NCBI GenBank assembly: GCA_030949985.1
Contig: JAUZRX010000006.1
Span: forward strand, 61,723-125,722
DNA: 64,000 bases
Direction: 5' to 3'
Source of the DNA: Acidobacteriota bacterium
GTDB taxonomy: Bacteria > Acidobacteriota > Polarisedimenticolia > J045
The notes under the pieces: model-generated
The model's database searches: none
The model's input: only the letters and a program-made list of their open reading frames with translations
What the model was told of the DNA's origin: nothing
Position numbers and translations under genes: made by a program
In this document: one piece after another, positions 1 to 8,274 of the stretch
Layout: every line of letters begins with the position of its first letter
How positions within the stretch are numbered: position 1 is the stretch's first letter

Positions 1-537
1 CTGGCCGCGGGAAATCTCCAGCTCCACCACCGGCTGCGCGCCTTTTTCCACTGCGTGCAGGTCGAGCAGGTAGGCCGCCAGGCGGGAGGGGACTTCCCGC
101 AGGGAGAGGTCTTCGATCACCCCGGCGAAGTGGTGCAGCCGCCGGGCCAGGGCCGCCAGCAGCTTGAGGGCCAGTTCCGGGCGCTGGCGGAGGAAGGTCA
201 GCAGGCCGTCCCGAGGCAGGAAGAAGGTGCGCACCGCGTCGAGGGCCAGGGCGGAGGCCGGGTAGGAGCCGCCGGCAAACACCGGCACCTCGCCGAAGAT
301 CTCCCCGGCAGTCCAGATGTGCAGGATCTGCTCGCGTCCCTCGGCGCTGGACTTGAAGACCTTGACCCGGCCTCCGAGCACCACGTGGAAGCCGACTCCC
401 GGCTCGCCCTCGTTGAAGATCACCTGGTTCTTTTCGTAGCGCTGGACCCCTCCCAGGGCGGCGAGCCGGCCGAGTTCGTCGGGGCTCAGGCGGGAAAAGA
501 GGGGCAGGGCGCCGAGCACCTGCACGAGGGTCTTCAT
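1..537 (-). CDS. Crp/Fnr-family regulator, partial (C-terminus beyond window)
   Basis: The reading starts at ATG 537 and runs off the left edge after 179 residues. The visible part is a cyclic-nucleotide-binding (cupin-like) effector domain of the Crp/Fnr family, followed by the start of the long dimerisation helix (around residues 135-165); the HTH DNA-binding domain lies outside the window. No cysteine occurs in the visible part, so an Fnr-type Fe-S cluster is unlikely in this portion. Its ATG overlaps the stop of the nifS-like gene by 4 bp (ATGA), so it is the third gene of a nifU-nifS-crp operon. A role linking Fe-S supply to redox or cAMP signals is inference; the ligand cannot be read from the sequence. 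Confidence 0.85.
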   Translation of the reverse strand, partial: MKTLVQVLGALPLFSRLSPDELGRLAALGGVQRYEKNQVIFNEGEPGVGFHVVLGGRVKVFKSSAEGREQILHIWTAGEIFGEVPVFAGGSYPASALALDAVRTFFLPRDGLLTFLRQRPELALKLLAALARRLHHFAGVIEDLSLREVPSRLAAYLLDLHAVEKGAQPVVELEISRGQ

Positions 538-1772
538 GGGGCGCTCGCCGCGCCGCCCGGCTCGAGCATCGCCATGGCGTCGGGCCGGGGGCGGTCGGCC
601 TGCTGGTCCCAGTAGGGCGACAGGCGGCGCAGGCTGGCCACGATGCCCGGAAAGACCTCGACGATGCGTTCGACGTCCCGCTCGCTGTTGTAGCGTGAAA
701 AGCTGAATCGCACCGATCCGTGCATCGCGGTGAAGGGGACGTCCATCGCCCGGAGCACGTGGGAGGGCTCGAGGGAGCCGGAGGTGCAGGCCGAGCCGCT
801 GGACGCGCAGATGCCGTGGGCGCTGAGCTGGTAGAGCATCCCCTCGCCCTCGATGAAGTGGCAGGAGAGGTTCGAGGTGTTGCCCAGGCGCTCGGCGCCG
901 GCGCCGTTGACGCGGGCGAAGGGAATGCGCGCGAGCAGGGCCGACTCCAGCCGATCGCGCAGGGCGGTGATCCGGCCGTCGTCCTCGGCATGACCGGCCA
1001 CGGCCACTTCCAGGGCGCGAGCCAGGCCCACCACGAAAGCCACGTTCTCGGTGCCGCCCCGGCGACCCTCCTCCTGGTGCCCGCCGAGCAGCAGGGCGCG
1101 GCAGGGAGTGCCACGACGGATGAAAAGGGCTCCGACCCCCTTGGGGGCGTGGATCTTGTGTCCTGAAAAGGAGAGCAGGTCCACGTGGGGCAGGGCGCGC
1201 TTGAGATCCAGCGGCAATTTGCCCGCGGTCTGGGTCGCGTCGGTATGGAAGAGGATCTCCGGGTCGGTCTCCTTGGCCAGCCGGGAGAGCCGCTCGATGG
1301 GAAAGATCACGCCGGTTTCGTTGTTGGCGTGCATCACACTGACCAGCAGGGTGTCGGGACGCAGGGCCCGCACGTACGCGTCCAGGTCGATCCTGCCGTC
1401 CCGGTCGACGCCGATCCAGCTCAGCTCGTAGCCTTCGCGTTCGAGAGCCTGGCAGACGGTGAGCACGGCGGGGTGCTCGACCCGCGTGGTGATGATGTGT
1501 CGCCGTTCGGGCCGGGCCTTGGCGCAGCCGAGGATCGCCGTGTTGTTGGACTCGGTGGCGCAGGAAGTGAAGAGGATCTCGCGGGGCGCCACGCCTCCCA
1601 GGCTGCGGGCCACGCTGCGACGGGCCGCGTCCACCGCGGCGGCGGCGGAGCGCGCCGCCTCGTACATCGACGAAGGATTGAAGTAATCGTCCCGCAGGTA
1701 GGGCAGCAGGGCCTCGAGCACTTCCGGGGCGACCCGGGTGGTGGCGTTGTTGTCGGCGTAGATGATCTCCAT
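534..1772 (-). CDS. nifS: cysteine desulfurase, NifS type
   Basis: A 412-residue fold-type I PLP enzyme that takes sulfur from L-cysteine to give alanine and a protein persulfide for Fe-S cluster assembly. Visible signatures are the N-terminal YADNNATT motif, the PLP lysine in SGHK (about K206), the conserved EH near residue 100, and the catalytic loop SSGSACTSG with the nucleophilic cysteine at about 329. Length fits NifS/IscS (about 400), with a short extra C-terminal tail. It lies 18 bp downstream of nifU on the same strand and overlaps the next gene by 4 bp. No nitrogenase gene is in the window, so it may serve general or specialised Fe-S assembly, for example for Rnf, rather than nitrogen fixation. 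Confidence 0.95.
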   Translation of the reverse strand: MEIIYADNNATTRVAPEVLEALLPYLRDDYFNPSSMYEAARSAAAAVDAARRSVARSLGGVAPREILFTSCATESNNTAILGCAKARPERRHIITTRVEHPAVLTVCQALEREGYELSWIGVDRDGRIDLDAYVRALRPDTLLVSVMHANNETGVIFPIERLSRLAKETDPEILFHTDATQTAGKLPLDLKRALPHVDLLSFSGHKIHAPKGVGALFIRRGTPCRALLLGGHQEEGRRGGTENVAFVVGLARALEVAVAGHAEDDGRITALRDRLESALLARIPFARVNGAGAERLGNTSNLSCHFIEGEGMLYQLSAHGICASSGSACTSGSLEPSHVLRAMDVPFTAMHGSVRFSFSRYNSERDVERIVEVFPGIVASLRRLSPYWDQQADRPRPDAMAMLEPGGAASAP

Positions 1773-1790
1773 CGCGTTCCCTTGCCGGGC

Positions 1791-2762
1791 TCAGACTTCG
1801 ATCACCCGGATCCGTTCGTCGACCCGGTCCTTGAGGGCCTGTTCGACGAGCATCTTCATCGTACGGCCGGCACTCATGCAACTCGCACAGGCACCGGAGA
1901 GCCGGCAATAGACGAGCTTGCCCTTGATGTCGACGATTTCGATGTCGCCGCCGTCCCGGGCCAGGGTGGGACGCACCGCCTGCTCGATGGCTTGTTCGAT
2001 CCGCTTGGCGAAACGGTAGGGCGAGTCGCTCGGGTCGGGCGCCGCCTCTCGCGGCCGGGCGGCCGCGTGGCCGCCGGGGAGCAGCGGCAGTTCCTTGAGC
2101 CGTGTCGGCCGCGGCCCCCACACCTCGTCGAGCAGATCCTGCAGTCCACCCGGGGCGTGGTGGCAGGACATGCAGGCTCCGCCGGCCTTCACGGCGCCGG
2201 TGATGTCGGCGATGGTCTTGAGCTGCAACTCTTCGATCTTGCGCTTGAGGTAGGGTTCGGTCAGTCCGAAGCACTTGCAGACCATCCGCCCCTCTTCCTG
2301 CTCGTGGGGTTGGATGTCGATGCCCAGCTTGGCCAAGTCGACCCCGCGCTTCTGGGCCCAGTTGAACACCGCCGCATCGAGAGCTTCGGCTCCCATCACC
2401 GAGCAGTGGATCTTTTCCTGGGGCAGTCCTTCGAGGTAGTCGACGATGTCCTGGTTGCTGATCTCCAGGGCCTCGATGGGCGTGCAGTGACGTTCTTCGA
2501 TCATCGCGCAGAGGGCTTCCGAGGCGGCGATGGCGGAGGTGCAGCCGAAGGTCAGGTAGCGGGCTTCGGTGATCCGGTCGAGGGTCGGATCCCGGGGGTG
2601 TCGCTCGACCCGGAAAGTGAAGCGCAGAGCGTCACCACAGGCGATGGAGCCATGCTCGCCGAAGCCGTCGGGATCCTCGATTTCACCCATGTGGGTGCCC
2701 GGCCTGCCCCGGACGGCGTCCATGAACAGACGGGTGGTTTTCTCGCTGTACTTCCACGCCAT
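1791..2762 (-). CDS. nifU: Fe-S cluster scaffold NifU, three-domain form
   Basis: 323 residues with the full NifU architecture. The N-terminal IscU-like scaffold has cysteines near 42, 74 and 120. The central [2Fe-2S] domain of BFD/NifU type has CxC (162/164) and CxxC (197/200). The C-terminal Nfu domain has CxxC (292/295). It accepts sulfur from the NifS-type desulfurase encoded just downstream and assembles clusters for apoproteins in the cytoplasm. The ATG has a GGAG ribosome binding site 6 bases upstream. A TATGAT hexamer on the minus strand at 2803-2798 could be the -10 element. Full-length NifU is typical of nitrogen fixers and of several anaerobes that use it as the housekeeping scaffold. 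Confidence 0.95.
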   Translation of the reverse strand: MAWKYSEKTTRLFMDAVRGRPGTHMGEIEDPDGFGEHGSIACGDALRFTFRVERHPRDPTLDRITEARYLTFGCTSAIAASEALCAMIEERHCTPIEALEISNQDIVDYLEGLPQEKIHCSVMGAEALDAAVFNWAQKRGVDLAKLGIDIQPHEQEEGRMVCKCFGLTEPYLKRKIEELQLKTIADITGAVKAGGACMSCHHAPGGLQDLLDEVWGPRPTRLKELPLLPGGHAAARPREAAPDPSDSPYRFAKRIEQAIEQAVRPTLARDGGDIEIVDIKGKLVYCRLSGACASCMSAGRTMKMLVEQALKDRVDERIRVIEV

Positions 2763-2833
2763 GGCTTTCTCCGCCGGGGGCTGCGAGGGATCCGGCCATC
2801 ATAGCGAAAACTCCCTTCCGGGCCAGTTGGGCG

Positions 2834-2839
2834 TAGATT
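2834..2839 (+). promoter_or_regulatory. candidate -10 element (TAGATT)
   Basis: TAGATT sits 27 bases before the ATG of the propeller gene in the nifU-propeller divergent region. No convincing -35 hexamer is seen. Similar TAGAAT/TATACT hexamers precede several other genes here. Confidence 0.3.
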
Positions 2840-2866
2840 AGGGCGGATGCCGGAGGAGATCCGAAG

Positions 2867-5506
2867 ATGGGTGAGAAAAGGAACCGTCGGTGGCGGGTGG
2901 TGGCGAACGGTTGCGGGATCCTGGCCGGAGTGGTCCTGGCCTGGCCGGCGGGCCCGCCGGCCGCGGGCCAGACCGTAGTGCAGGTCACCGATGTCAAGAC
3001 CACCGTGGCCGGCCCCCCGGTCCTGGACGACGCGGGCACCTTCGTCTACACGGGCAGTTCGGCGGACCTGGCCGGGGAGAACCCCTCCCACGCTTTCCAA
3101 GTGGTGCGCTTCGACGCCGCCAGCGGTGCGGCCGAGGCCCTGACGGCGGTGGAGCGGGGCTCGGCGGCGCTGGTTTCGGTCAGCGACGACGGCGTCTGGC
3201 TGGCCTTTCCCTCGCCGGCCGACCTGGTGGGCGAGAACCACGATCGGGGTTCGGAGCTCTATCTCTACCGCAGCGACGGTACGGAAACCCGGCAGTTGAC
3301 CCACGAGGCGGCCCCGGACGGAGGCGGGGTGGGACTGGTGGCCCTGGCCGGGAGCGGCTCCCGGGTGGTCTTCGTGGCCAACACCGACCCCCTGGGGGAG
3401 AACGCCGACAACCTCTCCCAGCTTTTCGCCGTCGATGCCGACGGCACCGGCCTGGTGCAGCTCACCCATTTCACGGCGGGAGGCTTCGACTCCCTGTCGA
3501 TCAGCGACGATGGGGCGCGCGTCGTCTTCGTCAGCGACGGCGATCCCCTGGGCGGCAACCCGGACCGGGGAGACGAAGTCTTCGCCGTGCTGGCCGACGG
3601 CACGGGTCTGCGCCAGCTCACCACCACCGCGGCGGGCTACGCCGCCCCGGCCGCCTCCCTTTCGGGAGACGGCTCCACCATCGCCTTCCAGTCCAGCGGC
3701 GACCCGCTGGGCGGCAACCCGGACCACTGGGACGAGATCTTCGCCATCGCCTGGGACGGCACGGGCCTGCGCCAGCTCACCCAGACCCAGGTGGCCCTGG
3801 GCGTGACCGGCGATCCGGCTTCCCGGGCGCCGTCGATCAGCGACGACGGCCAACTGGTGGTCTACCACTCCAATCACGGCACCCTCTTCGCGAATCTCGA
3901 CGGCAACTTCGAGATTTTCCGCGTGGGCAGCGACGGCACGGGGCGGACCCAGTTGACCAGTACCCTGCTCGAGGCCGGCTCGTTCCTGCCCACCTTCGCC
4001 GGGGGCGCCGGCCGGATCGCCTTCTACGCCCTGGACAGTGAGCTGCGGCTGCGGGTGATGGACGGCAACGGCAACGGCGAGCGGGACCTGCTGGTGATGG
4101 ACACGACCTCCCATCAGGAGCCCACGCTCTCGCGCCCCGGCGACCTGGCGGTCTTCGTGCGCCGGACCGGTGTGCTCGGCGGGGGCGACCTGTGGCGCCA
4201 GCAGCCGCCCGGGGCGCCCTCCGAGAAGATCACCAGCCTCGGGGGCGGCACCCCGGCCGGCCCGGTCCTCAGCGACGGGGGCACGATCTACTTCAGCGCC
4301 GACAGCAACCCGGGCGGCGGGCTGGCGAACCTGGACGGGTCGGAGGAGATCTTCAGCGTCCAGGCCGACGGCTCGGGGTTGACCCAGCGTACCTCCGCCG
4401 GGGCGGGTACCGCTTCGCGGCGGCCGGCGGTCAGCGCCGATGCGACGGTGGTGGTCTTCGACAGCGACGCGGACCTCGACGCCAGCAATCCCGATGGCTC
4501 GCGGGAGATCTTCCGCCTCGACCCGACCGCCGGCAACGCGGTGACGGCCCTGACCTCGGGACCTGCGGGGACCGCCAGTGCCCGGGCGCGGATCGACGCG
4601 GCCGGCGGGTGGGTGGTCTTCGAATCCAACGCCGACCTGGCGGGCGGTAACGCCGACGGCGGCTACGAGATCTTCCGCGTGCCGGCTTCGGGCGGCGCGG
4701 TCGAGCAGATCACCGACTCGGCGTCTCCCTCCCGCGCACCGGACATCAGCGACGACGGCGGCATCATCGCCTTCGCGTCGTCGGGGGACCTGGCCGGCGC
4801 CAATGCCGACGGCAACAGCGAAATCTTCGTCTACGAGCCGGCAGGCCCCACCCTGCGCCAGCTCACCGACACGACGAAGGGCGGCTCGGGAGGCGTGCGG
4901 CTGAGCCGGGACGGGCAGTGGGTGTACTTCTTCTCCGACGCGCCCTTCTTCGAGGACGATCCCGACGCCCCGGTGGATCTCTACCGGGTTCCGGCCCAGG
5001 GGGGCGGTGTCGAACGGGTCTCGGCCTTGCGGGCGGGGCTGCTCGGCGGGCTGGGAGACGTGGGCTCGCTGGCCGGCGGCTCCCTGGGTATCGGTGACGA
5101 TGCCGGACGGGTGCTCTTCTCGGGCGTGGGGGACTTCACCGAACAGAATCCCGACCTGCTCGGTGAGCTGTGGCTGGTCGACGCCGGGCGGGCGCCGCGG
5201 ATCGAGGTCTCGAAGGCCGCTCCCACGGTGCTGCACTGGCGGCACGAGTCGGGTCCCCTGCGCTACGACGCGATTCGCGGCTCGGTGGACCAACTCGGTG
5301 TCGGCGACCTGGGCCCCGTGGTCTGTCTCGAAGACGACTCCCCCGACGCCGACACGGAAGGCTTCGGCGACAGCCAGGCTCCCGCCCCGGGCCAGGCTTT
5401 CTTCTACCTCTATCGCGGCACCCGGGGGCTGCTCGACGGTCCCGGCAGCTACGGCCGCAGTTCGGGGGGCAGCGAGCGCCGGCCCGCCAGCGGCGGGTGT
5501 TCCTGA
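2867..5506 (+). CDS. secreted TolB-like beta-propeller repeat protein
   Basis: 879 residues. A basic N-terminus followed by a hydrophobic stretch ending near AAG (about residue 35) looks like a Sec signal peptide. The rest is built from roughly 55-residue repeats with recurrent elements such as SDDG, a DPLGxNxD turn, EIF, and ADGTGLxQLT, as in WD40-like/TolB-type (PD40) propellers. The number of repeats suggests two propellers. The C-terminus departs from the repeat and carries two cysteines (VVCLED and the terminal GGCS). No enzymatic motif is visible; a periplasmic or surface binding role is the most that can be said. GGAGGAG upstream supports the ATG. The gene is transcribed divergently from nifU and convergently with the HNH gene. 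Confidence 0.85.
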   Translation: MGEKRNRRWRVVANGCGILAGVVLAWPAGPPAAGQTVVQVTDVKTTVAGPPVLDDAGTFVYTGSSADLAGENPSHAFQVVRFDAASGAAEALTAVERGSAALVSVSDDGVWLAFPSPADLVGENHDRGSELYLYRSDGTETRQLTHEAAPDGGGVGLVALAGSGSRVVFVANTDPLGENADNLSQLFAVDADGTGLVQLTHFTAGGFDSLSISDDGARVVFVSDGDPLGGNPDRGDEVFAVLADGTGLRQLTTTAAGYAAPAASLSGDGSTIAFQSSGDPLGGNPDHWDEIFAIAWDGTGLRQLTQTQVALGVTGDPASRAPSISDDGQLVVYHSNHGTLFANLDGNFEIFRVGSDGTGRTQLTSTLLEAGSFLPTFAGGAGRIAFYALDSELRLRVMDGNGNGERDLLVMDTTSHQEPTLSRPGDLAVFVRRTGVLGGGDLWRQQPPGAPSEKITSLGGGTPAGPVLSDGGTIYFSADSNPGGGLANLDGSEEIFSVQADGSGLTQRTSAGAGTASRRPAVSADATVVVFDSDADLDASNPDGSREIFRLDPTAGNAVTALTSGPAGTASARARIDAAGGWVVFESNADLAGGNADGGYEIFRVPASGGAVEQITDSASPSRAPDISDDGGIIAFASSGDLAGANADGNSEIFVYEPAGPTLRQLTDTTKGGSGGVRLSRDGQWVYFFSDAPFFEDDPDAPVDLYRVPAQGGGVERVSALRAGLLGGLGDVGSLAGGSLGIGDDAGRVLFSGVGDFTEQNPDLLGELWLVDAGRAPRIEVSKAAPTVLHWRHESGPLRYDAIRGSVDQLGVGDLGPVVCLEDDSPDADTEGFGDSQAPAPGQAFFYLYRGTRGLLDGPGSYGRSSGGSERRPASGGCS

Positions 5507-5522
5507 AGCAAACGCCGGCCGG

Positions 5523-5561
5523 CCCCGGGTACCGGGAAAACCGGGTCGAAAGCCCCCGGGG
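5523..5561. terminator. GC-rich hairpin between convergent genes
   Basis: Outer arms CCCCGGG (5523-5529) and CCCGGGG (5555-5561) enclose a smaller CCGG-type hairpin. It lies between the stop of the propeller gene and the stop of the HNH gene. There is no T-tract, so intrinsic termination is uncertain. Confidence 0.35.
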
Positions 5562-5590
5562 AGAAGCAAGAGTGGCGCCGGGGGGGGCGG

Positions 5591-6517
5591 CTAGCCCACC
5601 TTGCGAAACTTCTCGTAGCGTATTTCGAGCAGGCGGCTGTCCGGTCGGTACTGTTCGGCCCGGGGAACCGATATGCGCCGGTGGTGCATCTCCTTCAGGC
5701 CATGGAGGAGCATCGGGCCGTCGGATTCCTCGAGGACGTCGGGTCGCACCTCCACGATGTGGTCCGGTCGGATCCCGATGAAGTAGTTGTCGAAGGCGGC
5801 GTGGTGCAGCTTGCACAGGGCCAGGCCGTTGGAAACGCGGGCGACACCCCGGTCGTCGGAGTCCGGGACGATATGGGCGGCATCGAGCAACTGGTCGTGG
5901 CGCAGCCGGCACAGGGCGCAGGTGTGCCGGTACGCCTCGAGGACGCGCTCGCGAAACGTGCGTTGATGCAAACGTTGCCTGACGCTGCGCGTTGCATAGC
6001 GGCGGCGAATCGTCTCCGCATCGCTTCCCCGGGTCCAGTCCACGGAGAAGATCTGCGGGATCGAACCGACCGCGGGCTGCTCGTCGAAGGCGATGACCAC
6101 GCGCCTGTGCGGGGGGTCGTCCTCGACGACGTACACCGGCCAGGCTGCCAGGTACCGTCCTTTCAGCACGCCATGCAGGTAGACGAGAGGCGTCCGCTGT
6201 TCGAAGGCCTTGCGGAGTCCTTTGTTGTCGCGGTGGTTGGGGTCGCTGCCGCAGTAGTGGTATATCAAAAAGCCGTCGTCAGTCAGCTCGTCTTTGTAGG
6301 GGTTCCCCGGGCTGGTGGTGATCGACAAAGGGACTTCCGGGATGATGGCGGGTTTCCAGATGCCCCTCTGGCTGATCAGCGGAATGCTGCGTCCCCCGAA
6401 CTCGAAACCGGCGCGCAGCGCCTGCCAGGAAAGCAGTCGCTCGGGATCTGCGTTCTGACGGGCCAGCCAGTTGAAGGCCGCCAGGCGGATCTGTGTGTCG
6501 AGGGTGGACGGGGGCAT
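5591..6517 (-). CDS. HNH endonuclease domain protein
   Basis: 308 residues from ATG 6517, which has GGAGG four bases upstream; an in-frame GTG 15 bp further out lacks such support. The C-terminal third is an HNH nuclease of the HNH_2 type: CxxC at about 200/203, the AAH motif (H about 215), SNGLALC (N230, C235) and KLHH. The first 180 residues form a domain seen in stand-alone HNH proteins often annotated as putative restriction endonucleases. No methyltransferase or other restriction-modification partner is adjacent, so a defence role is unproven. It is transcribed divergently from the glycosyltransferase. Confidence 0.85.
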   Translation of the reverse strand: MPPSTLDTQIRLAAFNWLARQNADPERLLSWQALRAGFEFGGRSIPLISQRGIWKPAIIPEVPLSITTSPGNPYKDELTDDGFLIYHYCGSDPNHRDNKGLRKAFEQRTPLVYLHGVLKGRYLAAWPVYVVEDDPPHRRVVIAFDEQPAVGSIPQIFSVDWTRGSDAETIRRRYATRSVRQRLHQRTFRERVLEAYRHTCALCRLRHDQLLDAAHIVPDSDDRGVARVSNGLALCKLHHAAFDNYFIGIRPDHIVEVRPDVLEESDGPMLLHGLKEMHHRRISVPRAEQYRPDSRLLEIRYEKFRKVG

Positions 6518-6619
6518 CCTTCCTCCGGGCACCCCGGATCGTGGGGGAAGCCTGCGGGATTGTCGAGGGGCGCCGGGATCGTCGTCAAGGGGCGGCGCAC
6601 GGGGAGCACGACGGCGCGT

Positions 6620-6625
6620 TAGAAT
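6620..6625 (+). promoter_or_regulatory. candidate -10 element (TAGAAT), possibly driving a leaderless mRNA
   Basis: TAGAAT ends 8 bases before the GTG start of the glycosyltransferase and no Shine-Dalgarno sequence lies between them. With the usual 6-8 base distance from -10 to transcription start, the transcript would begin at or next to the start codon. Confidence 0.4.
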
Positions 6626-6633
6626 CCTCCACC

Positions 6634-8274
6634 GTGAATACGCGACCCTCCTCGAGCCCTCCCCCCGGCCCCACCACCGCCCTGCCGCGCCTGGCCTTCG
6701 TCGTCGCGGCGCTGGGGGTGGTCGGTGTTTTCCTGTTTCTCCAGTGGTTGCGCTACGGCGAGCCCCTGGGGCTCGACCAGGGGCTGTTCGCCTGCTTCGG
6801 CCGCTGGGGCCTCGAAGGATGGCTGCCCTATCGGGACATCTGGGACCAGAAGCCGCCGGGGCTGACCCACGTCTACGCCCTGGCCTTCGCCCTCTTCGGT
6901 GTGCGGGTGCCGGCGGTGTGGCTGCTCGAGGGCCTCGTGCTGGCGGCCGAGAGCCTGCTGGCCTTCGCCCTGGCGCGGCGGCTGTGGGGGCGTTGGGCGG
7001 GGTTGATCGCCGCCCTGCTGCTGCCGACCGGACTGTGGGCGCCCCAGTGGCAGGGCTACTGGTCGAGGGCCCAGGGGGAGCTGTGGCTCGCCCTGCCCGT
7101 GCTCGGAGCCGCCTGGCTGAGCCTGGACGCGGGCGAGCGCGCCTCCCGCGCCCTGTGGGTGGGCGTGCTGATCGGCGTGGCGGGCCAGTTCAAGATGCCC
7201 GCCCTGGCGCTGGCTGCCATCTGGCCCTGGCTGTGGCTCGAGCCCCGGCAGCCGATGGCGTGGGTCCGGCGGGGCCTTCTGCTCGCTGCGGGGATGGTGC
7301 TGGCCTGGGTCCCCGCCTTCGTCTACTTCGCCCTGCGAGGCGGGGTGGGGGAGTTCTACGAGGCGGTGTTCGTCTTCCCGCGGGTCTTCCACCACGTCAC
7401 CGCGGAGTTCCGCAACTGGGGCCACGTGATCGCCTGGGTTCCCCGAGGAGTGTGGTTCGGAATTCCCACGGCGGTGGTCGGCGCGGGGCTGTGCCTGCTC
7501 AGGCTGGCCCGGGGGCGGGATCGCCTGCTGGCCTGGGTGCTGCCCTGGCTGCTGCTGCCGGTGGTGGTGGTGATCATCCAGGGGCAGATGGCCAACTACC
7601 ACTACCTGCTGACCGTGCCCGCCTTCGCGGTGGCGGCGGGGGGCGGGATCGCCTGGCTCGGCGAGTCCTTCGGCGCGGGCGGCCGCCGCCGCGTCCTGGC
7701 CGCCGCCGGCCTGCTGCTGCTGGTCGTGGTGGCCGCCGGCGAGCTGGGCCGCTGGACCGGCGACCCCCAGCTCCAGGCGGCCTGGGCCTACCGCACGGGC
7801 GCCATCGGTCGCGATGCTTACCTGCGCCGGATCGCGCAGGGCAGCTTCGAGCCCGCGCTCGAAGAGCAGGTCGCCCGGGTGGTGGCCCGGGCCAGCGCGC
7901 CGGGCGAGTCGCTGCTGGTCTGGGGCCTGGGACCGGGAATCTACTTCCTCGCCGACCGCCATCCGGTCACCCGCTATCCCTTCCACCATCTCTTTCTCAC
8001 CGGCGAGCGGCTCTCGGTGGCCATCGGCGGACTCGAGCAGCGGCGGCGGGAGTTTCTCGAACGGTTCGACCGGGATCCACCGGGGGTGATCCTGGTTGGC
8101 CGAGGCGACCTCAACCCCTTCGAGGGGGAGGACTCCTACGCCCAGATGATCAAGTTCGACCCTCTCCGCCGGCGGGTGCAGGCCGACTACCGCGTGGACC
8201 GGGAGGTGGGCCGCTGGCTGGTCTACCGCCGCGGCTCAGCGCAGGCGGGCCAGGGCGCCGCGGATCGCCGCTGA
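6634..8274 (+). CDS. GT-C membrane glycosyltransferase (ArnT/PMT-like, GT39 type)
   Basis: About 546 residues, starting at GTG 6634, where the protein begins just before the first membrane helix (around residues 20-40). It is rich in hydrophobic helices through about residue 400, followed by a soluble C-terminal domain. The segment with DQGLFACFGR and PYRDIWDQKPPG resembles the first extracytoplasmic loop of GT-C enzymes, which holds acidic catalytic residues. Members transfer sugars from polyprenyl-phosphate donors to lipids or proteins at the outer face of the inner membrane; the acceptor here is unknown. The last 39 bp overlap the end of the convergent sulfatase gene. Confidence 0.85.
   Translation: MNTRPSSSPPPGPTTALPRLAFVVAALGVVGVFLFLQWLRYGEPLGLDQGLFACFGRWGLEGWLPYRDIWDQKPPGLTHVYALAFALFGVRVPAVWLLEGLVLAAESLLAFALARRLWGRWAGLIAALLLPTGLWAPQWQGYWSRAQGELWLALPVLGAAWLSLDAGERASRALWVGVLIGVAGQFKMPALALAAIWPWLWLEPRQPMAWVRRGLLLAAGMVLAWVPAFVYFALRGGVGEFYEAVFVFPRVFHHVTAEFRNWGHVIAWVPRGVWFGIPTAVVGAGLCLLRLARGRDRLLAWVLPWLLLPVVVVIIQGQMANYHYLLTVPAFAVAAGGGIAWLGESFGAGGRRRVLAAAGLLLLVVVAAGELGRWTGDPQLQAAWAYRTGAIGRDAYLRRIAQGSFEPALEEQVARVVARASAPGESLLVWGLGPGIYFLADRHPVTRYPFHHLFLTGERLSVAIGGLEQRRREFLERFDRDPPGVILVGRGDLNPFEGEDSYAQMIKFDPLRRRVQADYRVDREVGRWLVYRRGSAQAGQGAADRR

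Noticed and set aside
1185..2804. Long open reading frame on the plus strand opposite nifS/nifU
   Set aside because: It is antisense to two well-supported genes, has no family signature and no ribosome binding site. High GC keeps such frames open.
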